A stretch of 64,000 nucleotides of DNA from JANQTF01 sp041741415 (GTDB lineage: Bacteria; Bacteroidota; Bacteroidia; J057): the NCBI GenBank assembly GCA_041741415.1, contig JBGSKC010000051.1, positions 62,001 through 126,000 on the forward strand, given 5' to 3'. Each line of letters opens with the position of its first letter. Positions within the stretch are counted from its first letter, which is position 1. Of this stretch, positions 9,464 through 18,705 are shown in pieces. The translations under genes and the position numbers were made by a program. Under the pieces are notes generated by a model that did not search any database, was not told the DNA's origin, and saw only the letters and a list, made by a program, of their open reading frames with translations.

Positions 9464-9560
9464 GGATCTCAACAGAAAGGTGGGCGAAATAATCGCAGGC
9501 TTTGTGAAGAGCCCCGGTGTTTGGCTGCTGTGCAGACTGACCCATGACCGGGACAGAGCC

Positions 9561-9588
9561 AAAAAAAACAAGGAGGGAAAACCTCCTT
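9561..9588 (-). terminator. Intrinsic terminator after tRNA-Gly(GCC)
   Basis: On the minus strand AAGGAGG, a five-base loop and CCTCCTT (9570-9588) form a perfect 7-bp stem, followed by TG and a run of eight T (9561-9568 on the plus strand is all A). It sits between the tRNA and folK, so it should end the tRNA transcript. Confidence 0.85.
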
Positions 9589-9595
9589 GATTTAG

Positions 9596-9668
<73 letters not shown>

Positions 9669-9682
9669 GTTTGAAGCGGACA

Positions 9683-9713
9683 CAAATTTGAGGAGGAAAA
9701 CCTAAACCACCAA
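9683..9713 (-). promoter_or_regulatory. Probable promoter of tRNA-Gly(GCC)
   Basis: On the minus strand TTG (9711-9713) is followed after 20 bases by CAAATTTG (9683-9690). This is one mismatch from the Bacteroidota -7 box TAnnTTTG, 14 bases before the mature tRNA 5' end. The position is right, but the box is imperfect. Confidence 0.4.
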
Positions 9714-9876
9714 ATAAAAGCGAAAAAAAATATCGAATTCTGGCTTCTGGAGGGCTTTTTCGCTGGAAATCAAGGGCTTGCACCTGCCATTTTTTGCAGA
9801 TGAGGTTTCATTGGCAAATGTCCGGAAAATCTGCCAAGTTTGGAGAACAAGGGCTATTCACCTCAAATTCAATTAT

Positions 9877-10503
9877 ATGCGCAGTGTTATTCTGTTAATT
9901 CTCATTGGCTCATCTTTCCAGGTAAAAGCACAGACCTGGACACCGTTGTTTAATGGCCACTCGCTCGAAGGCTGGGAGCATGTGGGAGAAGGAAAGTTTA
10001 AAATCGAAGACAGCATGCTGGTCACTTCAGGCGGCATGGGCTTGCTCTATTATGCAGAACAGCCCATGGCCGATTGCATAATCAGGGTGGTGTACCGGGG
10101 CGATCGAGACAACAACGCCGGGGTATTCATTCGCATTCCCGAAAAACCCACCGAACCCTGGATGCCAGTCAACCGAGGGTATGAAGTACAAATCGACGAC
10201 CGCGGCGATGAGTACCACTGTACGGGTTCGTTGTATTCCCTGACCAAAGTCATGGCTCGCCCCAGCAAGCCGGGGGAATGGAACGTCATGGAAATCACCC
10301 TGGATGGCGACCGCACCCTGGTCACGATCAACGGAGTGCTTGTCACCTATTTCCGGGAAGGGGATCCCGTTCCGGCCAAAACCCTCAGCTATGAACCCGA
10401 ACGCGGCCCCAGGCCTGCCGAGGGGTACTTTGGCCTGCAAAACCATGGTGGCGATGATGTGATTTATTTCAAAGAAGTGAGTTATCGGAAGAGGTTGCAG
10501 TGA
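9877..10503 (+). CDS. Secreted DUF1080 (3-keto-disaccharide hydrolase-like) protein
   Basis: Predicted exported protein of the DUF1080 concanavalin-like lectin/glucanase fold, a family that includes 3-keto-glycoside hydrolases. From the ATG at 9877 the 208-residue product begins with a clear signal peptide (MRSVILLILIGSSFQVKAQ). Family hallmarks follow: WTPLFNGHSLEGWEHVG, a DNNAGVFIRIP strand, NRGYEVQIDD, GEWNVMEITLDGDRTLVTING, and the closing PAEGYFGLQNHGGDDVIYFK. It is a single-domain member without a carbohydrate-binding or PVC-type extension. It stands alone between the tRNA and a convergent T9SS gene. Activity on a particular sugar cannot be read from sequence. Confidence 0.88.
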   Translation: MRSVILLILIGSSFQVKAQTWTPLFNGHSLEGWEHVGEGKFKIEDSMLVTSGGMGLLYYAEQPMADCIIRVVYRGDRDNNAGVFIRIPEKPTEPWMPVNRGYEVQIDDRGDEYHCTGSLYSLTKVMARPSKPGEWNVMEITLDGDRTLVTINGVLVTYFREGDPVPAKTLSYEPERGPRPAEGYFGLQNHGGDDVIYFKEVSYRKRLQ

Positions 10504-10559
10504 TGACAGTGGGACCAGCCTCTTGCAGTAAAGCGATTTCTTACCTTGTTGAAACAAAA

Positions 10560-10583
10560 AAAAGCCGCTAACAAGCGGCTTTT
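10560..10583. terminator. Bidirectional terminator between convergent genes
   Basis: AAAAGCCGCT and AGCGGCTTTT form a perfect 10-bp stem with loop AACA. The A-run on the left and T-run on the right let it work for both the DUF1080 gene and the opposing T9SS gene. Confidence 0.85.
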
Positions 10584-10628
10584 CATCATTAAACCAGAAG
10601 GAAGAAAAATTTGTACTATCCAACATCC

Positions 10629-11267
10629 TTAATAGAGCGACAGATGGTTTTGCCAGAGAAAGTCGCCTGCCTGGAGTTGGATCAGGTAAGTTCCGGAGGG
10701 AAGTGTATGTGCGGCAATAACCTGCTCCTGGCCGCTCCAGGCTTGCTGGTGCAGGACCCGTCCCTGGGTGTCGATCAGGCGGAGGGTGCCCGTTTGCTCG
10801 AAGGGAAGGCGAAGCAGATAAGACCGTGGCTGATCAGTTGGGACCACGCTAAGACTCGCTGAGCCAGATGCTGAGGAAAAATAGCAAGAAGTTGAATAGA
10901 AGAAGCTGCCATCGGTCAGACAGATTTTGACCCGGTAAACCACCCACGAAGGATGATCGGTCATCTGGTCTTCGAATTCGAGAATTTCGCCGGCGTCCGG
11001 CTCCTGATAACCGCCGATGATGATGAAGGACCGGCCTTCGGTGGAGCGCTCCACGAAATAATGAGAAATATTGGCCACCTGGGGATGAACCCATTGGAGC
11101 CACGTGCGCCCGTTCCTGACCTCTGCGCGCAGAGGGGGAGCCGGGTCGGCTGGAGAGGCGAGTTGAAGTGTGGCTGGCTCCACTGATGCCGGATTACCAC
11201 CCAGCACGGGGCTGGTGGGTATCGTCAGGGTTAGGAGGGAAAACCACAAGAGCAAGCGTCGATTCAT
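10629..11267 (-). CDS. Small T9SS type A cargo protein
   Basis: Predicted secreted protein of 212 residues with an N-terminal signal sequence (NRRLLLWFSLLTLTIPTSPVLG). A fibronectin-like strand region follows (LRAEVRNGRTWLQWVHPQVANISHYFVERSTEG). The end is a typical type A sorting domain (GTLRLIDTQGRVLHQQ, LPSGTYLIQLQAG, final NHLSLY). No catalytic domain is visible between them, so it is probably a structural or binding protein. The ATG at 11267 was preferred over an upstream GTG because the signal peptide starts there. It converges on the DUF1080 gene through a shared terminator. Confidence 0.8.
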   Translation of the reverse strand: MNRRLLLWFSLLTLTIPTSPVLGGNPASVEPATLQLASPADPAPPLRAEVRNGRTWLQWVHPQVANISHYFVERSTEGRSFIIIGGYQEPDAGEILEFEDQMTDHPSWVVYRVKICLTDGSFFYSTSCYFSSASGSASLSVVPTDQPRSYLLRLPFEQTGTLRLIDTQGRVLHQQAWSGQEQVIAAHTLPSGTYLIQLQAGDFLWQNHLSLY

Positions 11268-11630
11268 AACTTCCACGAACAAATTCGGTGACAGACGAAA
11301 TGGTCGTTATGTCTCGTCAGAGTTACAAGAGCAAACAAGAGACAATCGAGAAACAATACGAGAAGCAAGGCGATTCAACGTGAGAAAATGTCTTTCCTCG
11401 GGGTACAAGTTACAATGAAAACCCAACCTGCTGAGGGCAATGTTAGTTTTGGTAAGAAAATGAAACAATTTTCAGTGCCTCTTATTCCCAGACGAGCGGC
11501 GGAGCCTTTCGTACATCGTCAAAGTGCGAAATATTTCTGGAATCCTATGCAGGAGCCTGAGTTAGAAAACGAGGGTACCTGCCCCGTTTTGGATAATTGA
11601 ATCTTTGTCGGGCGCGATTCTTACAAGCAA
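11268..11630. other. Non-coding gap of 363 bases
   Basis: Lies between two minus-strand genes. It contains short open frames on the plus strand (for example 11388-11600), but none shows a recognisable motif, signal peptide or family. A TAGTTTTG element at 11433-11440 points rightward without a convincing gene behind it. I see no tRNA, hairpin or repeat. Confidence 0.5.
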
Positions 11631-12764
11631 TCAGGCCTTTCTGCCCAGCACTTCAAAGATATTAAGCCGCTCCTTTTTGCCTTTCACCTCAATTGGGCCC
11701 CAGGATTTATACTCAATGAGTTCCTGAACTTTATAGAAAACGAGCTCGCTGATCAGGATAGAATTGGGCGCCTCCCGGGTCAGGGTTTCGATGCGCTTGC
11801 CAGTGTTCACGGTGTCGCCCGTCACCGAATAGCTGATTTTGTCTTCAGAGCCCAGGTTGCCGGCCACCACGGTTCCTGCATTGATCCCAATGCCGATGGT
11901 TACTTCCCTCCCAAAAGGATGTGCATACCGATCATTGAGGATCCTGCGTTTTTCGAGCATATCCAGCGCGCACAAAACGGCATTCCGCTCGTTGTTCTGG
12001 GTCTGAATCGGTGCCCCAAAAGTGGCAAACACTTCATCTCCGACAAACTGATTCACCGTGCCGCCATGCTTTTTCACGACCTCGGTCATGAGGGCATAGT
12101 AATCGTTCAAAAAGGTCACCACATCTCGCGGAGCAACCTCTTCACTCATCAGGGTAAAGCCCCGGATGTCGCAAAACAACACGGTGATGTCGCGCATTTC
12201 GCCCTCAAAAATGGAGGTGCTGCTGTTGCGCAGGGCTTTTTCCACCACGGGCTCAGGCACATATTTCATGAACAGCTTGAGGATCCTTTCCTGCTCCTCT
12301 ACTTTACTTTGCAACTCCACCAGCAGTCGCTTGTTAGACATCTGCAGGTTATACACCTGCCGGGCATTTTCAATGGCCACCCTCAGCTCTTGCTCGTCCC
12401 AGGGCTTGGTGATATAGCGGAAAATACGGGCATGGTTGATGACATCGATAATGGCCTCTGTGTCGGCAAAGCCGGTGAGGATCATCCGGATGGTGTCGGG
12501 GTATTCGTGCAGGGTCCGTTCCAGAAACTGAAGGCCAGTCATGCCCGGCATTCGCTGGTCGGTGATGATGAGTTGCACAGGGTGCTGCCGCAGGATATCC
12601 AGGCCCTCTTCTCCGCCGAGCGCTGTGTGAATCGTGTACTCCCGCCGAAAAGTTGCTTTAAAGGAAATCAGATTCTGTGGCTCGTCGTCAACGTAGAGAA
12701 TGGAGAAATCCTTGGTCATGGTGAGAGTTTCAGGGGGCAAAATGGTAGAAGGTGCAATCATCAT
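11631..12764 (-). CDS. Response regulator with class III adenylate/guanylate cyclase domain
   Basis: A receiver domain fused to a nucleotidyl cyclase. Receiver: VDDEP acidic pair (25-29), phospho-acceptor D69 in ITDQRMPG, switch Thr/Lys with K120 in ITKPW. A coiled linker (about 135-165, NKRLLVELQSKVEEQERILK) leads to the cyclase domain (about 190-377). Metal ligands are D199 (FCDIRGFT) and D243 (VGDEVF), and the transition-state Asn/Arg are N320 and R324. The base-selecting Lys is Q239 and its partner residue is S313, so ATP versus GTP use is unclear. The ATG at 12764 overlaps the preceding gene's TGA as ATGA. An internal ATG at 12719 sits closer to the receiver but would lose this coupling. 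It is the likely output of the cassette to its right. Confidence 0.92.
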   Translation of the reverse strand: MMIAPSTILPPETLTMTKDFSILYVDDEPQNLISFKATFRREYTIHTALGGEEGLDILRQHPVQLIITDQRMPGMTGLQFLERTLHEYPDTIRMILTGFADTEAIIDVINHARIFRYITKPWDEQELRVAIENARQVYNLQMSNKRLLVELQSKVEEQERILKLFMKYVPEPVVEKALRNSSTSIFEGEMRDITVLFCDIRGFTLMSEEVAPRDVVTFLNDYYALMTEVVKKHGGTVNQFVGDEVFATFGAPIQTQNNERNAVLCALDMLEKRRILNDRYAHPFGREVTIGIGINAGTVVAGNLGSEDKISYSVTGDTVNTGKRIETLTREAPNSILISELVFYKVQELIEYKSWGPIEVKGKKERLNIFEVLGRKA

Positions 12765-13786
12765 GAAGGTCGGTCATCTGGGGAAAGGAGTGGAACCCTG
12801 GCGATAAAGTAATCATCTTTTTGACCAAATGCAGGTACTCGTTCGCCAAGCAAAGCATATCTCGCCATTAAATTCTGCAAACCAACGCCAGTAGAAGGTA
12901 CAGCTTCATTTCTTGGCTGAAAATTATTCTTCACAATCAGTTCGGTGCCCTCCACAAAGAGTTCAACGACCAGCGGCTGGGTTTTGGATACGACGTTGTG
13001 TTTTACCGCATTTTCTACCAGAAGTTGCAGGGTCATCGGCGGCAGATGCAGCTCCATCACCTCCTCTGAAAACTGCCAATACACCTGCAAAGCATTGTCG
13101 AAACGCACCTGCTGTAAAAACAGGTAGTGCTTCACCACCTGCACCTCTTCCTCCAGCGGCACCGTCATGCCCTCTTTCATTTCCAGAACGTAGCGATACA
13201 CCCGGGTGAGGCGGCTCACAAAAGCCTCTGCCATGAGTGGGTCCTCCTGAATCAGGGAGCTGAGGGTGTTCAGAGAATTAAAAAGAAAATGGGGGTTTAC
13301 CTGGTTTCGCAGGGCCTCGTATCTGGACAAAATATGCTGCTTTTCCTGGATGGCGGTTTGCAAAAGCAAAGCCGCTTTTTCCTCACGCAAGCCCTGGTTT
13401 TCCCGACCCAGTTGCCAGGCCTCTACCGCCCGGTCCAGTACCAGCTTCAGATCCTGAAACACCCACGGTTTGGTGAGATACTGCCAGGCCTGGGCCTCAT
13501 TGATGGCCCTCACAATGGCTTCCACATCGCTGTAGCCAGTCAGCAAAATGCGCTTGGGCTCCGGGTAGCGCGCCTTTACCTCGCAAAGCAACTCCACGCC
13601 TGTCATGCCCGGCATTCGCTGGTCGCTCACAACCGCTGCCACCGGCCCCTCCTGCTCAAGCAGCCTCAGCGCCTCCTCCCCGCTCAAGGCGGTGATCACT
13701 GAATAGTACTTCCGGAACGATGCTTTGAATGCGGTAAGATTCGTGGGCTCGTCATCAATGAACAGAATAGATGGGGTTGTTTGCAT
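12761..13786 (-). CDS. Receiver domain fused to LytS-type histidine kinase
   Basis: Soluble protein of 341 residues. An N-terminal receiver (about 5-125; DDEP at 11-14, acceptor D55 in VSDQRMPG, K106 in LTKPW) is followed by a coiled-coil (about 125-160). A His_kinase/LytS transmitter comes next, with the phospho-His in QVNPHFLFNSLNTL (H166), an N box (QLLVENAVKHN, N259) and a GVGLQNL ATP-lid motif. There is no membrane segment. The receiver closely resembles that of the following cyclase gene (shared ALSGEE/ALGGEE, DQRMPGMTG, LTGY/LTGF, KPW). The ATG at 13786 puts the receiver at the normal distance. ATGs at 13813 and 13858 are possible. It is coupled to the cyclase gene by ATGA and may pass phosphate from the membrane kinase upstream. 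Confidence 0.9.
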   Translation of the reverse strand: MQTTPSILFIDDEPTNLTAFKASFRKYYSVITALSGEEALRLLEQEGPVAAVVSDQRMPGMTGVELLCEVKARYPEPKRILLTGYSDVEAIVRAINEAQAWQYLTKPWVFQDLKLVLDRAVEAWQLGRENQGLREEKAALLLQTAIQEKQHILSRYEALRNQVNPHFLFNSLNTLSSLIQEDPLMAEAFVSRLTRVYRYVLEMKEGMTVPLEEEVQVVKHYLFLQQVRFDNALQVYWQFSEEVMELHLPPMTLQLLVENAVKHNVVSKTQPLVVELFVEGTELIVKNNFQPRNEAVPSTGVGLQNLMARYALLGERVPAFGQKDDYFIARVPLLSPDDRPS

Positions 13787-13864
13787 GCGATCATTGTTGT
13801 GAAAAAAGGCCATTCCCTGCCTCTGCCAACGGGGCTTGTAGCTGCCACATTGCCTCAAAAAGCA

Positions 13865-16800
13865 TTAAGCCTTGGGCGCTTCCCGTGGCAGGGTGATGCG
13901 AAACAAGGCTCCATGTGGCTCTGCATCAAGCACTTCAATCGTCCCCTGGTGCTTTTCGATGATGCCAAAACTGATCGAAAGTCCCAGCCCGGTGCCCTGC
14001 CCAATGTCTTTGGTCGTAAAAAACGGGTCAAAAATTCTGCTCCTGATCTCCGGCGGAATGCCAGGACCACTGTCGCGGAAGTCGATCTGAATGGCGGGTT
14101 GCCGGTTCAAAACGGAATCGCGGGTGGTGATCCAAATATCGCCGATTTTCTGTTTGCTATGCCTCACCGCCTCCGGAGTCGCCACCTCAATGGCCTGAAC
14201 AGCATTGCTCAACACGTTCATGAAGACCTGGTTGAGCTTGCCGGGCATGCACTCGATTTGAGGAAGCCTGGCATAAGCGCGGTGAATCTCGAAGCGGTCT
14301 TTGAGGTTGTTCGAAAGCAGGATGAGGGTAGATTCAATGGACTGATGGACATCCGCCATGATGAGGGTGTCGGTGTCGGAGCGGGCGAATACCTTGAGAC
14401 CGTCCACGATTTGCTTGGTGCGCTGTGCGCCTTCCTCAATGCCGGAGAGGAGCATTGCCATTTCCTCAAACAAAAAGGGCGCATCGATGGCTTTGCAGGT
14501 GGCCTTCAAGGCTGCAAGCTGGCTTGCAGGCTCTTTTGTGGGGTCGAGGTGATACAATTGTTCGAAAAGGCCCCGGATTTCAGAAAAATCTCGCTTCAGA
14601 GGGCCTACATTCCCCTTCACAAAGTTAATCGGGTTGTTAATTTCATGGGCAATGCCCGCTGTGAGCTGGCCCAAAGAGGCCATTTTCTCCGACTCTACGA
14701 GCTTAGACTGGGCAGATTTTAACTGGTTAAGGGTTGTTTCCAGCGCCTGGTTTTTCTCCTCCAGCAAATCGTGCTGCGAAGCAATGGCTTCCTTCTGGCG
14801 CTTCAGTTCGGCAGTTTTGCGAATGATCTCCTTGTGCTGGGCCCAGATCTCCGACGTTCGCTCAAATACAATTTTCTCCAGGTGCTCATTCTGAACATGC
14901 AGCCTCCGGGTGTTGAGCTTCACTGTCCCATAGACTGCTGCGGCAATCATGAAGGCATAGCTCAAAAAAGCCCAGGGACTTCGGTACCATGGCGCTGCAA
15001 TCCGAAAGGTATAGCTCGATTCCACGCTCTCCTGCCCGTACGGGTTTCTTGCTTTCACCCGAAAAACATAGTCGCCGGGCGGAAGAAGGGTATAATCCTT
15101 TTTGTTCTCCGCCTTCCAGTGCGACCAACTCTTGTCCCATCCCTCCAGGTAGTAGCTATACAAAACCTCCGACTCGCTTTTGTAGGAGGGAGCGGCAAAC
15201 TGAAAAGTGATGGCATTGTTGAGGTAGGGCAACTCGGGAACACCAGGGTTGGCGGAGGGAAACCCGTAGTAGAGAATGGAGTCACCACCCGCTGTTACCT
15301 GCCGGATCAAGGGCCTGAAAACGGCCTCCTTTCGAATTGGCGCACGGGTATTGAAGGCAAACAGGCCTTCCGGGGTTCCGATCCAGGCATTGCCCGCCGG
15401 GTCGAGGTACACCTCACTCCAGATTTCCAGATCGGAAATATCACGGAGAGAAACGCTGTCGCGGGTGTAGTTGCCCAGGCTATCAGGACTCGCCACTTCG
15501 AGCCAGCGACGGTTTTCGAGGTATCTCTCAATCCAAAGCCGCTCCTCGCTGTCCTCCACGAGTCGAAGCACCCCGGATTGGTTCTCGCTGCCAGAAATGC
15601 CAAGCACTTTCTCCGGATAAAACTGCTGGGTGGGCGCGTCGAACAGGTAAATGCCTCTGTCTGTTGCCAGCGCCAGCTCTCCCCGCCACACATGAAGCCC
15701 CTGAGGAACAGGAAAGGTGTCAGGCAGGCGAATGGAGCGATGTGAGCTAAATAAAATTGAGTCTTCGCTGAGTTGGTAACGATGCAACACCAGCGGATGA
15801 AGCAGTTCCTGGAGCCATATTTCCCCGGAGTTCGTTTCGACCATGTTGTTGAACCTGCCCGGCACCCGCATTTCCTCCCTGAACTTCCATCGCTGCCCGT
15901 CATGGTACAACACCTCTACTCCTTCCATCGCCGAAAGGGCCAGCACATGTCCCGGCATTTGTCTGGAAGCCACGGTTTTAAATAACCCTCTGCCGCCACG
16001 TAAGATATTTGCTGTCTCTCCCTCGATCTCCATAAGGCCGCGAGGGGTTGATGCGAGCAGATAAAGACGGCCCCGGCTCTCCACCCTGGTCAGCGTCCAG
16101 GTTTCCATTTCGAGGCCTTTGACCGGAACAAACCGGTTGCCGCTTTGGACAAACACCCCCAGCGTTGTGGCAGCATACAAGCGGTTTTGGTGGTGAATGG
16201 CGTCGAAAACAATTCCTTTCAACCCGCTTGACTCCCCCCACTGGGTAAGCGGGGCAGAGAGATCAACCCTTGAAATTCCTTTTGACAAAGCCAGCCATAG
16301 ATTGCCCTGACGGTCCTGGTAGGCGCCCAGCACCAGGTTATCCTGCAGCCCGACCTCGTCGGTGAGGTGCTGAAGAATGCGCCCTTCGGCATTGAGTAAG
16401 AAGCAGCCAGATTTTACTGTACTCACGATCAGATTTCCATCGCGGAGGGCAAACATGCCGCTGAGGAAGTACTCCTGGATCTGGCTTGCAATGTCTGTGG
16501 GCCAGCTTCGCACAGTCCAGTTGTTGGCAATGTCCACCATCACAAAGCCGCGACCATGGTCGCTGCGGGATCCGCGGTCGAAGCCAAGCAACTTGCCCTT
16601 GCCCATCGGCGTGAGTGCTGTAAAGCGAAACCCCTTGAGCTTTTCGCCTCCGGAAACAGGAACAAAATGCTCCTTTTCCCACTTGAGCAAGCCTTCCTCT
16701 GCATTTTGTACCAGCAGCTGCCCCCCAATAAGAAACATGCTGTTCCCAGGGCCCGAGTGGGTGGTGGGATAATGCAGCAATTCCGAACCATTCCACCGGT

Positions 16801-17251
16801 AAAGTTGCCCTTCGTCGAAGCCCCGAAACCATGCCCCCCGGATGTCGCCCATCACCTCAATTCTTTCAGGCAGGCGGTGGGAAGTGGTGTCGATAAGCGG
16901 TAGCAGGGAGCGATAACGAAGCCTGCCGAGAGAATCGGGTTCCAGCAGTCCCATTTCCTGAGATCCGCCGACGTAAACTGTCCCGAGGCTGTCAACCGCC
17001 AGGGAGCGCACAGCCGCACCATTTGGCAGTGGAAAGAGCCGCCATTGCACACCGTCGTACTCCAGCACACCCCGGAAATTGGCGAAATACATGATCCCAC
17101 GTGCATCCTGCACCACACCGTAATTGGCAGAACTGGCTTTGTAAATCCGGGATTTATAGTTCTGAATGAAGGGAATGCCCGCACTTTGGCCCCAGGCCGC
17201 CCCCAGCCAGATCAAGGTTCCCACCAACAGGGTAAGTCGTTTGGTTTGCAT
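13865..17251 (-). CDS. Two-component propeller sensor histidine kinase
   Basis: Membrane sensor of 1128 residues. It has a signal peptide (LTLLVGTLIWLGAAWGQ), then a large periplasmic Reg_prop beta-propeller region (about 30-700; repeated G-x-x-W/Y-x-G strands such as DRQGNLWLALSKGISRVD). A Y_Y_Y domain (about 705-785, YSYYLEGWDKSWSHW) and one transmembrane helix (about 790-810) follow. Next come a coiled-coil and a HisKA/HATPase core with AGIAHEINNPINFVKGN (His near 869), NVLSNAVQAIE, DSGPGIPPEIRSRIFDPFFT and GTGLGLS. It has no receiver or DNA-binding domain of its own, unlike many hybrid propeller sensors. The next two genes supply receivers. The ATG at 17251 starts the signal peptide. The ligand is unknown; propeller sensors often sense sugars, but no sugar genes lie nearby. 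Confidence 0.93.
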   Translation of the reverse strand: MQTKRLTLLVGTLIWLGAAWGQSAGIPFIQNYKSRIYKASSANYGVVQDARGIMYFANFRGVLEYDGVQWRLFPLPNGAAVRSLAVDSLGTVYVGGSQEMGLLEPDSLGRLRYRSLLPLIDTTSHRLPERIEVMGDIRGAWFRGFDEGQLYRWNGSELLHYPTTHSGPGNSMFLIGGQLLVQNAEEGLLKWEKEHFVPVSGGEKLKGFRFTALTPMGKGKLLGFDRGSRSDHGRGFVMVDIANNWTVRSWPTDIASQIQEYFLSGMFALRDGNLIVSTVKSGCFLLNAEGRILQHLTDEVGLQDNLVLGAYQDRQGNLWLALSKGISRVDLSAPLTQWGESSGLKGIVFDAIHHQNRLYAATTLGVFVQSGNRFVPVKGLEMETWTLTRVESRGRLYLLASTPRGLMEIEGETANILRGGRGLFKTVASRQMPGHVLALSAMEGVEVLYHDGQRWKFREEMRVPGRFNNMVETNSGEIWLQELLHPLVLHRYQLSEDSILFSSHRSIRLPDTFPVPQGLHVWRGELALATDRGIYLFDAPTQQFYPEKVLGISGSENQSGVLRLVEDSEERLWIERYLENRRWLEVASPDSLGNYTRDSVSLRDISDLEIWSEVYLDPAGNAWIGTPEGLFAFNTRAPIRKEAVFRPLIRQVTAGGDSILYYGFPSANPGVPELPYLNNAITFQFAAPSYKSESEVLYSYYLEGWDKSWSHWKAENKKDYTLLPPGDYVFRVKARNPYGQESVESSYTFRIAAPWYRSPWAFLSYAFMIAAAVYGTVKLNTRRLHVQNEHLEKIVFERTSEIWAQHKEIIRKTAELKRQKEAIASQHDLLEEKNQALETTLNQLKSAQSKLVESEKMASLGQLTAGIAHEINNPINFVKGNVGPLKRDFSEIRGLFEQLYHLDPTKEPASQLAALKATCKAIDAPFLFEEMAMLLSGIEEGAQRTKQIVDGLKVFARSDTDTLIMADVHQSIESTLILLSNNLKDRFEIHRAYARLPQIECMPGKLNQVFMNVLSNAVQAIEVATPEAVRHSKQKIGDIWITTRDSVLNRQPAIQIDFRDSGPGIPPEIRSRIFDPFFTTKDIGQGTGLGLSISFGIIEKHQGTIEVLDAEPHGALFRITLPREAPKA

Positions 17252-17292
17252 CGTGTTGATCTGATTTTGAATGGCATTATACGGAAGTTTCC

Positions 17293-18705
17293 TCACTGGC
17301 TTCGCTGGCTCCGGATCTTTGCTGCCACGGCCTGTGCCTCCGCCAGGATGGCAGCCTGGTCTGCCTTCAATGCCCGGCCATTTGCCCAAACGCTCTCGCC
17401 ACGGATCCAAACCCTCTCAAGATCGGAGCTGTTCAGCACGTAAATTAAATGAGAAACCGGGTCGTACATCGGAACGGCATGCGGCTGGTCAAGCCTGTAA
17501 ACAAGCAAATCTGCCGATTTACCCACCTCAATGGAACCAGTAACAGCTTCCATGCCCAGGGCTTTTGCTCCCTCAATAGTCCCCATCCGCAACCATTCAA
17601 CAGCTGGGAGGATTGTGGGGTCTTCCCTCACCCCTTTTTGGAGCTTTGAGCCAGTTTGGAGCTCCTGCAATAAGTTTAGGTCGTTGTTGGAAGCCGCCCC
17701 GTCTGTGCCAACCGCTACTGTTACCCCTGCAGCACGAAGGTCGGGAACGGGGCAAATGCCACTGCCAAGTTTCAGGTTACTTTCTGGGCAATGGGCGACT
17801 GCAACCCGGTTGTTGGCGAGCCGACGAATGTCGGCCGGGGAAAGATGAACGGCATGGGCAGCCAGCGTTCCGGCATGGAGCAACCCCAGGCTGTCGAGCC
17901 AGGCAACCGGAGTGGAACCATGGGCATGCAGGCTGTTGTCGCGTTCGCTGCGCGTTTCTGAAACGTGAATCTGGAGCAGCAGGCCCTCTGCCCGGGCCAG
18001 TGAGTCACAAGCCCGGAGCAGCGATTCGGAGGTAGCATAGGGCGAGTGCGGGGCCACCGAAACCTCCACCAGCGGATGGCCTTTCCATTGCCTTGCCAGC
18101 TCTGCAGTTCGAAGAATGGCATCATGGCCCGTTGGGCTGGACGGGGTCGGGAAGGAAAGCACTCCTTCCCCAATCAGCACCCGGATTCCCATCTCCTCAG
18201 CAGCACGGGCCACTTCATCTTCAAAGAAATACATGTCGGCGAAGGCCGTGACGCCATGAGAAAGCATGTCGAGGATGGCAAGCCGGGTTCCGATGCGCAC
18301 ATTTTCTGCGGTCATGAACCTGGCCTCGGCGGGCCAGATATGATCCTCAAGCCAGGATTGCAGCGCCACATCGTCGGCCAGGCCGCGAAAAAGGCTCATC
18401 GCTGCATGGCCGTGAGTATTGATCCAGCCCGGAGTCACGAGCTTGCCGCGGCAGTCGATGATTTCAGCAGCTGAATAGGAAGGGGCCTGGTTCATTGGCC
18501 CCACATAGACAATGATGCCATTTTTCACCAGCACCAGGCCCGATTCCCAGCGGTGGTCAAGGCTGTCGGCACACAGCACCCAGCCACCTTCCAGGGCAAG
18601 GTCCACCTTTTCCGCCTGAGGAGGCAACTGGCAACTGAAAAATAACAGCGCCAATGACCAGAAGCATATGCCCTTGTGAGGGAATGAATGTTGGTTCACC
18701 TTCAC
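17293..18705 (-). CDS. Exported amidohydrolase, methylthioadenosine/SAH deaminase-like lipoprotein
   Basis: Metal-dependent amidohydrolase of the cytosine deaminase/MtaD-like branch. Visible are HxH (NTHGHAAM, H98 and H100), the MSLFRGLADD segment, HVSET, the HAVHLS and VAHCPESNLKLGSG metal-site strands, and VGTDGAASNNDLNLL with the catalytic Asp. The C-terminal composite sheet (GSIEVGKSADLLVY) is present. The N terminus is unusual: a hydrophobic segment ending LALLFFSC (Cys25) looks like a lipoprotein signal, whereas most relatives are cytoplasmic. The start is a GTG at 18705; no ATG precedes the signal segment. Substrate assignment within the deaminase group is inference. The sensor kinase follows after 41 bases and may be co-transcribed. 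Confidence 0.83.
   Translation of the reverse strand: MKVNQHSFPHKGICFWSLALLFFSCQLPPQAEKVDLALEGGWVLCADSLDHRWESGLVLVKNGIIVYVGPMNQAPSYSAAEIIDCRGKLVTPGWINTHGHAAMSLFRGLADDVALQSWLEDHIWPAEARFMTAENVRIGTRLAILDMLSHGVTAFADMYFFEDEVARAAEEMGIRVLIGEGVLSFPTPSSPTGHDAILRTAELARQWKGHPLVEVSVAPHSPYATSESLLRACDSLARAEGLLLQIHVSETRSERDNSLHAHGSTPVAWLDSLGLLHAGTLAAHAVHLSPADIRRLANNRVAVAHCPESNLKLGSGICPVPDLRAAGVTVAVGTDGAASNNDLNLLQELQTGSKLQKGVREDPTILPAVEWLRMGTIEGAKALGMEAVTGSIEVGKSADLLVYRLDQPHAVPMYDPVSHLIYVLNSSDLERVWIRGESVWANGRALKADQAAILAEAQAVAAKIRSQRSQ

Noticed and set aside
10629..11267. Functional enzyme hidden in the small T9SS cargo
   Set aside because: The region between signal and sorting domain is too short and shows only a fibronectin-like strand pattern.
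11388..11600. 70-codon frame in the gap before the cyclase gene
   Set aside because: No motif, signal peptide or neighbour coupling; chance frames of this size are common here.
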